A stretch of 64,000 bases of DNA. Origin: Nonomuraea sp. PA05 (GTDB taxonomy: Bacteria > Actinomycetota > Actinomycetes > Streptosporangiales > Streptosporangiaceae). Shown piece by piece: positions 1-6,470 of the stretch (position 1 is its first letter; every line of letters starts with the position of its first letter). The notes under the pieces are model-generated. The model worked only from the letters and a program-made list of their open reading frames with translations, searched no databases and was not told where the DNA came from. Made by a program: the position numbers and the translations under genes. The stretch spans positions 1 through 64,000 of the forward strand of contig NZ_VSEY01000008.1 in assembly GCF_008086045.1 (NCBI RefSeq). Direction: 5' to 3'.

Positions 1-96
1 GCGCTGGGGGTGATGGGCGGCGTGGCGCTGGGGGTGATGGGCGGCGTGGCGCTGGGGGTGATGGGCGGCGTGGCGCTGGGGGTGGTGGATGACGTG
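1..96. repeat. 24-bp tandem minisatellite, about four units
   Basis: Positions 1-24, 25-48 and 49-72 are identical 24-bp units, with a degenerate fourth unit at 73-96 and further decay to about 130. On the minus strand each unit encodes the octapeptide SATPPITP in the HxlR-like tail. The array runs off the window edge, so its full length is not visible. Confidence 0.9.
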
Positions 97-656
97 GTGC
101 TGAGGGTGGTGGGCGACGTGGTGCCTGCGGCGGCGGGCAAGGTGGTGTGTTGGATGGTGGGCGACCCTGTGTTGCAAGTAGCGGGCGAGGTTGTGGCGAG
201 TGGCGGGGTTCCGGTAGCAGCGGATGGGAGGGTAGCGGGCAGGAGGAGCGGGGAGGGGACCGTTGTGGCGAGGAGGGCGTGTACGCGCGCCACCTCCGTC
301 CCCCCGACCCGGGGCGCCCCCGTAGCCGACCCGTCCCCCAGCAACCACCGATCGGCCCAGTCCTGCATGCTGACCAGCGTCGGCGCCAGCGCCCACCCCG
401 TTTCCGTCAACACGTACTCGTGCCGCACAGGCCGCTCCTGATAGGCCCTCCGCCGCAGCACCCCGTGCTCCACCAGATGCTTCAGCCGCTCGGTCAGCAC
501 CTTCCGTGAGATGCCCAGCTCCCGCAGCAGGTCGTCGAAGCGCCGATGGCCGCGCGTCACCTCGCGCACGATCAGCAGGCTCCACCAGTCGCCGATGACG
601 GAGGCCGCCTGCGCGATCGAGCACTGGACGTCCTGCTCGCGTAGCTGTCTGACCAC
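1..656 (-). CDS. HxlR-family transcriptional regulator with Pro/Thr-rich repeat tail (3' end beyond window)
   Basis: The reading frame is open from a GTG at 656 to the window edge, about 218 codons. It follows an in-frame TGA and a GAGG ribosome site about 10 nt upstream. Residues 8-100 match the HxlR winged-helix family: a conserved early Cys (C11), the GDWWSLLIVRE helix, FDDLLRELGISRKVLTERL as recognition region and a YVLTETG wing. HxlR proteins usually end near residue 110-150. Here a Pro/Thr/Ser/Ala tail continues for more than 110 residues and ends in 8-residue repeats (SATPPITP) encoded by a 24-bp minisatellite. It lies downstream of the FAD monooxygenase on the same strand and probably controls it or itself. 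The family assignment is firm; the function of the tail is unknown. Confidence 0.8.
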   Translation of the reverse strand, partial: MVRQLREQDVQCSIAQAASVIGDWWSLLIVREVTRGHRRFDDLLRELGISRKVLTERLKHLVEHGVLRRRAYQERPVRHEYVLTETGWALAPTLVSMQDWADRWLLGDGSATGAPRVGGTEVARVHALLATTVPSPLLLPATLPSAATGTPPLATTSPATCNTGSPTIQHTTLPAAAGTTSPTTLSTTSSTTPSATPPITPSATPPITPSATPPITPS

Positions 657-677
657 GAGATGGACTTTACCTCAGCG

Positions 678-716
678 GGTCTCTATTAGGAACTTACTTA
701 GTTCCCAAAAGAGACC
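678..716. promoter_or_regulatory. Nested 39-bp dyad upstream of the HxlR gene
   Basis: Inner arms GGAACT (689-694) and AGTTCC (700-705) are nested inside outer arms GGTCTCT (678-684) and AGAGACC (710-716). Both pairs share one centre at position 697. The dyad lies 22 nt upstream of the HxlR GTG start and 55 nt past the monooxygenase stop. A double-arm symmetry of this size fits a dimeric winged-helix operator. It could also fold as a terminator for the monooxygenase transcript, but there is no long T tract. Confidence 0.55.
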
Positions 717-770
717 GAAGCGGCAGCGTGGGATTGCTCATGGAGGCGATGTGAGGGCACGGGGCGAAGG

Positions 771-2348
771 TCAGCGTCCCAGGATCTGCTGGAGCACCCG
801 CTCAAGCGTCGCCACCGGATCCTGAACCGCCCCCGGCGACCGCCAGGCCACGTACCCGTCCGGCCGGACGAGCACGGCGCCGCCCCCGCTGACGCCGTAC
901 CGCTCCTCGAAACGCCCCTCCACGTCCAGCAGCTCGTCATCCACCGGCAGCCGCGTCAGCGCCACCCCGAGCCGTTCCTTGACCACCCGCCCCGCCTCCA
1001 TCCACGCCTGCCGCCCCTGCTTGGCGGCCATGAGGACGAAGCCGGACCCGAACAGGTCGATGGTGGAGATGCGTTGCCCGTCCCAGTCGAGCACGACGTG
1101 CGGAGCGCGGCTGCCGGGCCGCCCGCCGGCGTGGCGCGGGTCCTCCAGGATGGAGCCGTCGTCGCCGGGCTCGGAGAGGATGGCCGTGGAGTGGCAGCGG
1201 TGGCCGAGCAGGGTGTGCAGGAGGTCGGGCAGCGGTTCCGGGTAGCCGATGCGCGCGGCCGGCGGCATGCGGGTGCCCAGCTCGGCGAGCTGCGCGTCGG
1301 CTGTCAGGGTGCCGATCGGGCGGCGTTCGGCGTCGTAGGTGTCGAGGAAGGCGGGCCCGGCCTGCCCGGTGAGGACCAGCCACAGCCGCCAGGCCAGGTC
1401 GGCGCCGTCCTGCAGCGCGGTGCTGCCGCCCTGGCCGCCGGTGGGCGGCATGGTGTGGGCGGCGTCGCCGGCGAGGAACACCCGTCCCGCCCGGTAGGTG
1501 TCGGCGAGGACGTGCGCGATGCCGAACGTGGCCCGGTCGAGGATCCGCACGTTCAGGTCGGGGCGGCCGGTCGCGAGCCGGACCAGCTCGGCGCAGCGGT
1601 CCACGGGGACAAGCCCATCGGCGTCGTGCACGCCCAGTACGTGCGCCCCGGCCCCCGCGCCGGTCACCAGCACGCCGGTGAGATCGTCGTTGCGCAGGTA
1701 CCACAGCGTGACCTCGCGCTCGCGCACCAGGTCCGACAGGTCGGCGTCGAACATGATCGAGCACATCCTGCCCAGCTCGCCCTTGCCGGAGGTGGGCACG
1801 CCCAGTGCCGTACGCAGCGGGCTGTGGTGACCGTCGGCGGCCACCACGTAGTCGGCGCGTACGAGCCGGTCGCCGTCCTTGCCGCGGATCAGCGCCGTCA
1901 CGCCGTCGGCGTCCTGCTCCAGTGAGACCAGCTCGGTGGAGAAGCGCAGGTCGGCGCCGAGCTCCTCGGCCTTGACCCGCAGCACCCGCTCGATGTCGGC
2001 CTGCGGCGCCCCCACCATCGCGACCGGGGTGAGAGCGGCCAGGAAGGCGTACTCGGCCTGTCCGCCGTCGGTGATCAGGTGCGGCTCCGGGTCGGCCATG
2101 TCGCGGGCGATCGCGATGCGCATGCCGTCGCCGATGCCTGCCCAGATGTCTCTGAGCTCGTCCTCGATCCCCTGCACAGGGCGCAGCAGTTCGAGCGCCC
2201 GCGGACCGATCCCGAACGCCTTGGGCTGGACGGAGGTGCTCGGATGCCGTTCGACCAGCATCACGGGCACCTCGCGCCAGGCCAGCAGCGTCGCGGCGCT
2301 GAGCCCCGCGTACCCGCCGCCGACCACCAGAACGGGCACTCGTTCCAT
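771..2348 (-). CDS. FAD-dependent aromatic monooxygenase (PHBH-fold hydroxylase)
   Basis: This 525-residue single-component flavin hydroxylase would use NAD(P)H and O2 to hydroxylate an aromatic or polyketide substrate. Visible motifs are the Rossmann GxGxxG (residues 10-15), the DG motif for FAD/NADPH contact (about 172-173) and the GD motif with GRVFLAGDAAH (about 288-298). A C-terminal 120-residue region resembles the thioredoxin-like domain of phenol and polyketide hydroxylases. The ATG at 2348 is preferred to the GTG nine bases upstream because GGAGG lies 8 nt before the ATG and overlaps the GTG. A recognisable promoter and operator sit upstream. No biosynthetic neighbours reveal the substrate. 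Confidence 0.85.
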   Translation of the reverse strand: MERVPVLVVGGGYAGLSAATLLAWREVPVMLVERHPSTSVQPKAFGIGPRALELLRPVQGIEDELRDIWAGIGDGMRIAIARDMADPEPHLITDGGQAEYAFLAALTPVAMVGAPQADIERVLRVKAEELGADLRFSTELVSLEQDADGVTALIRGKDGDRLVRADYVVAADGHHSPLRTALGVPTSGKGELGRMCSIMFDADLSDLVREREVTLWYLRNDDLTGVLVTGAGAGAHVLGVHDADGLVPVDRCAELVRLATGRPDLNVRILDRATFGIAHVLADTYRAGRVFLAGDAAHTMPPTGGQGGSTALQDGADLAWRLWLVLTGQAGPAFLDTYDAERRPIGTLTADAQLAELGTRMPPAARIGYPEPLPDLLHTLLGHRCHSTAILSEPGDDGSILEDPRHAGGRPGSRAPHVVLDWDGQRISTIDLFGSGFVLMAAKQGRQAWMEAGRVVKERLGVALTRLPVDDELLDVEGRFEERYGVSGGGAVLVRPDGYVAWRSPGAVQDPVATLERVLQQILGR

Positions 2349-2396
2349 TGAGACCACCTCCGAGCACGCGTACTATCGCGTCTGCGTCAGGGCAAC

Positions 2397-2425
2397 ACAA
2401 TATGACGCGTCTATGGAGGGGTCAA
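2397..2425 (-). promoter_or_regulatory. Sigma-70-type promoter of the monooxygenase gene
   Basis: On the minus strand, TTGACC (2425-2420) and TATTGT (2402-2397) are separated by exactly 17 bp. The -10 box lies about 48 nt upstream of the ATG at 2348. The 18-bp palindrome at 2426-2443 abuts the -35 box. Confidence 0.6.
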
Positions 2426-2443
2426 GATATATCGCGAAATATC
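2426..2443. promoter_or_regulatory. 18-bp near-palindrome next to the monooxygenase -35 box
   Basis: GATATATCGCGAAATATC is self-complementary except for one symmetric mismatch pair. Its end overlaps the stop codon of the upstream gene (2442-2444), and it touches the TTGACC -35 box. It is a good candidate operator for a dimeric regulator, possibly the HxlR protein encoded downstream, although it does not resemble the dyad in front of hxlR. Confidence 0.5.
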
Positions 2444-2732
2444 AGGACAGGTGGCGTTCCAGGGACTCGATCTTGGAGGTCATGCCGTCCGAGACCCCCT
2501 CGCGCAGGTCGGCCTTGAGCACCAGGCTCACCCGGGGGGCGACCTCGGCGACCGCGTCCACGGCGCGCTTGACGACGTCCATGACCTCGTCCCACTCGCC
2601 CTCGATGGTGGTGAACATGGCGTCGGTGCGGTTGGGAAGCCCGCTGTCGCGCACGACCTTGACGGCGCGCGCGACAGGCTCGGCGACCCCTTCGCCGACG
2701 CCCAGCGGGGTGATGGAGAAAGCGACGATCAT
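2442..2732 (-). CDS. MTH1187 / thiamine-binding-like small protein (DUF77)
   Basis: This 96-residue protein belongs to the MTH1187/YkoF-like family of small ferredoxin-fold proteins that bind thiamine or related ligands. Typical features are the opening [13 protein letters not shown], the central [21 protein letters not shown] and the [12 protein letters not shown] end. The ATG at 2732 is chosen over the TTG one codon upstream because GAGGAG lies 5 nt before it. It precedes the monooxygenase on the same strand with 93 bp between them that contain a separate promoter. The cellular role of the family is poorly defined. Confidence 0.75.
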   Translation of the reverse strand: MIVAFSITPLGVGEGVAEPVARAVKVVRDSGLPNRTDAMFTTIEGEWDEVMDVVKRAVDAVAEVAPRVSLVLKADLREGVSDGMTSKIESLERHLS

Positions 2733-2740
2733 CAAGGCTC

Positions 2741-2809
2741 CTCAGCGAACTCAGCGATTTCAGCGAACTGCGAACTCAGCGAATCCAGCGAATCCAGCGA
2801 ACTCAGCGG
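2741..2809. repeat. Short tandem array of 8-9 bp units (cagcgaact / cagcgaatc)
   Basis: About eight imperfect copies of CAGCGAAYC-like units run through the upstream region of the MTH1187-type gene. It is the first of three different arrays packed into the gap 2733-2964. Confidence 0.7.
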
Positions 2810-2816
2810 AAGACAT

Positions 2817-2895
2817 GACAGCGAGAAACACGACAGCGCAAGACCAGGACAGCGCAAGACCAGGACAGCGCAAGACGTGGACAGCGAAAAGCCAC
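2817..2895. repeat. 16-bp tandem array (gacagcgcaagaccag)
   Basis: Four 16-bp units occupy 2832-2847, 2848-2863, 2864-2879 and 2880-2895. The last two are diverged, and a 15-bp relative precedes them at 2817-2831. The array lies in the non-coding gap between two minus-strand genes. A GCCACG/CGTGGC inverted repeat at 2891-2917 follows it. Confidence 0.75.
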
Positions 2896-2929
2896 GACGT
2901 CCGCAGAACGCCGTGGCCGCCGCCGTACA

Positions 2930-2969
2930 TCACGTCATGTCACGTCATGTCATGTCATGTCACGTCACG
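2930..2969. repeat. Pentanucleotide array (tcacg/tcatg) across a stop codon
   Basis: Eight consecutive pentamers, tcacg or tcatg, fill 2930-2969. The last unit contains the stop codon (2965-2967) and the final codon of the small acidic gene on the minus strand. A change in unit number would not be in frame, but unit substitutions could alter the C terminus. Confidence 0.75.
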
Positions 2970-3288
2970 CGTGGTCGTGCTCTTCGTCGTCCTCTTCCTC
3001 GCTCGGCCCCTCCGACGGCTCGACGCCGAGCACGGCCTCGCGGGGCTCGATCTCGCTGATGTGCTCCACGAGCTGCAGCACGTGGTCAGGCTCGATCAGC
3101 CACTGCAGCGCCGAGGCGCCGGAGTCGTCGGAGCCGACCAGCTCGGCCTGCTCGGTGCGCTCCTCTTCGGTGAGATCGGCGTCCGGATGCCGGATCTCGG
3201 CAAGCGCCGCGGCCTGCAGCGCGTCCATGTCGAGCACCTCCACGGTCAGCTCGACCGTCAGGCGCAGGAACTTCGGTTCATCACTCAT
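2965..3288 (-). CDS. Small acidic protein of unknown function
   Basis: A 107-residue acidic protein starts at the ATG at 3288 (MSDEPKFLRL), 10 nt after the ung stop, so the two genes are probably co-transcribed. It opens with a beta-strand-like segment (LRLTVELTVEVLDMDAL), continues with a helical middle rich in Glu and ends in a highly acidic, His-containing tail (EEEDDEEHDHA). No signal peptide or membrane segment is visible. I do not recognise the family. The upstream extension to 3351 would overlap ung and is rejected. Confidence 0.65.
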   Translation of the reverse strand: MSDEPKFLRLTVELTVEVLDMDALQAAALAEIRHPDADLTEEERTEQAELVGSDDSGASALQWLIEPDHVLQLVEHISEIEPREAVLGVEPSEGPSEEEDDEEHDHA

Positions 3289-3298
3289 GGCGACGATG

Positions 3299-3976
3299 CT
3301 AGGGCAGCTTCCACTCCACAGGCGCCGCGCCTTGCGCGACGAGCAGCTCATTCGCCCGGCTGAAGGGCCGCGAGCCGAAGAATCCGCTGCGCGCCGACAG
3401 GGGGGACGGGTGCGCCGACTCGATGCGCGGCACCTGGCCGAGCATGGGCGCCAGGTTGCGCGCGTCGCGGCCCCACAGGATGGCCACCATCGGCTTGTCG
3501 CGCCCCACCAGGGCGCGGATGGCCTGCTCGGTGACCTGCTCCCAGCCCTTGCCGCGGTGCGAGGCGGGCTTGCCGGGCATCACGGTGAGCACCCTGTTGA
3601 GCAGCAGGACGCCCTGGTCGGCCCACGGTGTCAGGTCGCCGTTGGCGGGCCGCGGGAGCCCCAGGTCGGTCTCCATCTCCTTGTAGATGTTGACCAGGCT
3701 GCCGGGCAGCGGCCGCACCTCGGGCGCCACGGAGAACGACAGGCCGACGGGGTGACCGGGCGTCGGGTACGGGTCCTGACCCACGATCAGCACCTTGACC
3801 TCGTCAAAGGGCTGGTTGAAAGCACGCAGCACGTTGGCGCCGGCGGGCAGGTACTGCCTGCCTTCGGCGATCTCGTTGCGCAGGAACTCTCCCATCAGGG
3901 AGATCTGCTCGGACACGGGCTCGAGGGCGCGCGCCCAACCCTCTTCGACGACTTCGTTCAACGGACGACCGGCCAT
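3299..3976 (-). CDS. ung: Uracil-DNA glycosylase, family 1
   Basis: The enzyme removes uracil from DNA as the first step of base-excision repair. At 225 residues it has the usual length. The water-activating loop [10 protein letters not shown] is at residues 66-75 (catalytic D68). The uracil-recognition segments LLLNRVLTV (124-132) and the minor-groove loop HPSPLS (189-194) are present. The ATG at 3976 gives the standard N terminus. It is followed by the small acidic gene at 10 nt spacing and preceded by an M1 peptidase gene, separated by a 10-bp inverted repeat. Confidence 0.95.
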   Translation of the reverse strand: MAGRPLNEVVEEGWARALEPVSEQISLMGEFLRNEIAEGRQYLPAGANVLRAFNQPFDEVKVLIVGQDPYPTPGHPVGLSFSVAPEVRPLPGSLVNIYKEMETDLGLPRPANGDLTPWADQGVLLLNRVLTVMPGKPASHRGKGWEQVTEQAIRALVGRDKPMVAILWGRDARNLAPMLGQVPRIESAHPSPLSARSGFFGSRPFSRANELLVAQGAAPVEWKLP

Positions 3977-3996
3977 GGCCGTTGAGCTTAGTCAGG

Positions 3997-4041
3997 TCTG
4001 GTACGGCTTGCCTGCCGAACCCGGGGACAATCCGTACCAGA
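3997..4041. terminator. 10-bp inverted repeat between peptidase and ung genes
   Basis: TCTGGTACGG (3997-4006) and CCGTACCAGA (4032-4041) are perfectly complementary with a 25-nt loop, in the 69-bp gap after the peptidase stop. No T tract follows on the minus strand, so this may be an attenuator or RNA-processing hairpin rather than a classical terminator. Confidence 0.4.
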
Positions 4042-4045
4042 ATGA

Positions 4046-5422
4046 TCACAACGAGGGCTTGCCCGGCTTGAACAGCCACGCGTCGAAGAGGCCCGCGAGA
4101 TCCTTGCCGGACACGCGCTGCGACAGTGCCACGAAGGCGGCGGTGTCGGCGTTGCCGTACCGGTGCTCGCGCACCCAGGCGCGCAGGATCGCGAAGAACG
4201 CGTCGTCGCCGACCGCGCCCCGCAGCACGTGCAGCGTCATCGCGCCGCGGTCGTAGACGGGGGCGTGGAACAGGTTCTCGGGGCCGCCGGGGTCGGCGGT
4301 CGGGGTCTGCCAGAATTCGTCCTCGGCCGGCCGCGCGTACGCCTCGTCGAAGGCGTCCTGCACGCTCTGCGCGCCGCGCCGCTCGCTCCAGAGCCATTCG
4401 CCGTACGTGGCGAAGCCCTCGTTCAGCCAGATGTCGCGCCACAGCGTGGGCGTCACCGAGTTGCCGAACCACTGGTGCACCAGCTCGTGCGCGAGCAGCG
4501 ACTCGCTGGGCACGCGCGGGTAGATGGGCCGGGTCTGCGTCTCCAGCGCGTAGCCGACCTCGGGCGCGTGGTCCACGATGCCGCCGGTCGAGGAGTACGG
4601 GTACCGCCCGAACAGCCCGCTGAAGTAGTCGAGCACCGGCGGGTGCCGCTCGGCGAAGCCCGTGGCGTCACCGGCCGCCTTCGGGTCCACGGCGGTGGTC
4701 ACCCGGTAGCGGCCGATCCTGGAGTCGGCCAGGTCGAACGTGCCGATCGACACCGTGGCCAGGTAGCCGGCCATCGGCTCGCGGGAGTTCCACACGTACG
4801 TGGTGCGCCCGCCCTTCGACGCCTTGCGCACCAGGTCGCCGTTGGCCACCGCGACGACGGAGCCGGGCACGGTCACCGTGAAGCGGTGCGTGGCCTTGTC
4901 CGTCATGTGATGGTTGCCGGGGTACCAGGTCATCGCGCCCTGGGGCTCGTTGGCGTTGAAGACGCCGTCATCGGTCTTGATCCACCCGTCCATGGAGCCG
5001 TCGGGGTCGATGACGTGGGCGGGGTTGCCGTCGTACCGGATCACGACAGAGAAGCCGCGCCGGTCGCGCAGTGTCCGGGGCGGGGTGACGACCAGCTCGG
5101 AGCCGCTCTGCGTGTAGGAGGCCGGCCTGCCGTCCACGGTCACGGAGCGTACGGTCAGCGTGTCGACGAGGTCGAGGTTGAAGCGGCTCAGTGCCTGCGT
5201 GGCCCGTGCCGCCAGGTCGGCGCGGCCGGACAGGCGGCCGGAGGCCGGGTCGTAGTCGAGGGTGAGGTCGTAGTGGAGGGCGTCGTACCCGCCGTTGCCC
5301 TGGCCGGGGAAGTACGGGTCGCCCGCGCCCGCCGCGCCCGGCGTGCCCGCCGGGTCGGCGGTTGCGGGGGTGAGCGGAAGCGTGAGGAAGGCTGCTGCGG
5401 TGAGAGCGAGAAGACGCTTCAT
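4046..5422 (-). CDS. Secreted M1-family zinc metallopeptidase
   Basis: This 458-residue protein has an N-terminal Sec signal peptide (KR, then a hydrophobic stretch to about residue 20, cleavage near ATA-DPA). The N-terminal beta domain of M1 aminopeptidases follows. The catalytic domain carries HELVH at 312-316 and the second zinc-ligand Glu at 335 (WLNEGFATY). It is the short actinobacterial version without the C-terminal helical domain. It probably works outside the cell on peptides as an aminopeptidase-like enzyme. The ATG at 5422 opens the signal peptide. Downstream on the same strand is ung, which appears unrelated. Confidence 0.9.
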   Translation of the reverse strand: MKRLLALTAAAFLTLPLTPATADPAGTPGAAGAGDPYFPGQGNGGYDALHYDLTLDYDPASGRLSGRADLAARATQALSRFNLDLVDTLTVRSVTVDGRPASYTQSGSELVVTPPRTLRDRRGFSVVIRYDGNPAHVIDPDGSMDGWIKTDDGVFNANEPQGAMTWYPGNHHMTDKATHRFTVTVPGSVVAVANGDLVRKASKGGRTTYVWNSREPMAGYLATVSIGTFDLADSRIGRYRVTTAVDPKAAGDATGFAERHPPVLDYFSGLFGRYPYSSTGGIVDHAPEVGYALETQTRPIYPRVPSESLLAHELVHQWFGNSVTPTLWRDIWLNEGFATYGEWLWSERRGAQSVQDAFDEAYARPAEDEFWQTPTADPGGPENLFHAPVYDRGAMTLHVLRGAVGDDAFFAILRAWVREHRYGNADTAAFVALSQRVSGKDLAGLFDAWLFKPGKPSL

Positions 5423-5458
5423 GAAAAAGCATCGAAACTGCTCGTTTGGGCGTTACGG

Positions 5459-5546
5459 CGGGCGCCCGCCCCGGGCAGCGGATACGGGCGCCCGCCCCCG
5501 AAAAACGAAGCGGGCGCCCGCCCCCGACAAGCGGAGCGGGCGCCCG
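5459..5546. repeat. Four palindromes CGGGCGCCCG at an exact 26-bp period
   Basis: The 10-bp palindrome CGGGCGCCCG occurs at 5459, 5485, 5511 and 5537, each 26 bp apart. The intervening 16 bp are partly conserved (CCCCCGA-N2-A-GCGGAG type). The array fills the space between the stop of the last permease gene (5559) and the start of the peptidase gene (5422). It probably acts as a multi-hairpin terminator for the importer operon, but the strict period is unusual. Confidence 0.75.
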
Positions 5547-5558
5547 TTCAAGCCGTCG

Positions 5559-6470
5559 TCACTTGACGGAGCCGGCCATCATGCCCTGCACGAAGTACCG
5601 CTGGAACGCGAAGAACAACACCAGCGGAATGATCAGCGACATGAACGCCCCCGACGAGAGGATGTCGGTGTTCGACCCGAACTGCCGCATCTGAGACTGC
5701 AGGTACTTGGTCATCGGCTGGTTCCCGGTGTCCGCGAAGACCAGCGCGATGAGCATGTCGTTCCACACCCACAGGAACTGGAAGATGCCCAGCGACGCGA
5801 TGGCGGGCTTGCCCAGCGGGAACACCACCGACACGAAGATCTTCCACTCCGACGCCCCGTCCATGCGCGCCGCCTCCAGCAGCGAGCCGGGGATGCCGAC
5901 GAAGAAGTTACGCAGCAGGAAGATCGCGAACGGCAGGCCGAAGGCCACGTGGAACAGCACCACTCCGGGGATGGTGCCGAAGATTCCGGTGCTGCCGTAG
6001 AAGGAGGCGATGGGGATCAGCGCGATCTGGATGGGCACGATCAGCAGCCCGACGACCACGAGGAACGCGACGTCCCTGCCGGGGAAGTCCATCCAGGCGA
6101 ACGCGTACCCCGCCATGGCCGCGATGCCGATCACCAGCAACGTGGTCGGCACCGTGATCGCGACCGTGTTCCAGAAGGACGCGGAGAACCCGCTGCCCAG
6201 CAGGTTGGCGTAGTTCTGGATGGTCAGCTCGGCCGGCTTGGTGAAGATCGTCCACCAGCCCTCCGCGCTGTTGACCTGGTTGGTCCGCAGTGAGACGACC
6301 AGCAGGCCGAGCGTCGGCACCAGCCAGAACAGGCCGAGCAGGATCATGACGACCTGGACGGCGCCGCTGCCCAGCCTGTCGACGATCCTGCTGGCGATGC
6401 CCCTGCGGGGCGCTCCCGACTCCAGCCCGGACGAGCCCGCGGGTGGCGCTGTGGCTGTCGCGGTCGTCAT
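5559..6470 (-). CDS. Carbohydrate ABC transporter permease (MalG-type)
   Basis: This inner-membrane permease of a CUT1 sugar importer has 303 residues and six predicted membrane segments. The cytoplasmic EAA loop is LLEAARMDGASEWKIF, which docks the ATPase. The C terminus ends QGMMAGSVK, typical of MalG. The ATG at 6470 overlaps the stop of the upstream permease as ATGA, which shows translational coupling and rules out the longer frame to 6752. No ATPase gene is nearby, so a shared MsiK-type ATPase encoded elsewhere is likely, as in other actinomycetes. Confidence 0.92.
   Translation of the reverse strand: MTTATATAPPAGSSGLESGAPRRGIASRIVDRLGSGAVQVVMILLGLFWLVPTLGLLVVSLRTNQVNSAEGWWTIFTKPAELTIQNYANLLGSGFSASFWNTVAITVPTTLLVIGIAAMAGYAFAWMDFPGRDVAFLVVVGLLIVPIQIALIPIASFYGSTGIFGTIPGVVLFHVAFGLPFAIFLLRNFFVGIPGSLLEAARMDGASEWKIFVSVVFPLGKPAIASLGIFQFLWVWNDMLIALVFADTGNQPMTKYLQSQMRQFGSNTDILSSGAFMSLIIPLVLFFAFQRYFVQGMMAGSVK

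Noticed and set aside
10..441. Plus-strand frame beginning MMGGVALGVMGGVALG
   Set aside because: It is the antisense of the HxlR tail repeat. The minus frame carries a recognisable DNA-binding domain continuous with the repeat; the plus frame has no domain.
5459..5546. CRISPR array
   Set aside because: The repeated unit is only 10 bp and palindromic, and the 16-bp intervals are similar to each other rather than unique spacers. No cas genes are present.
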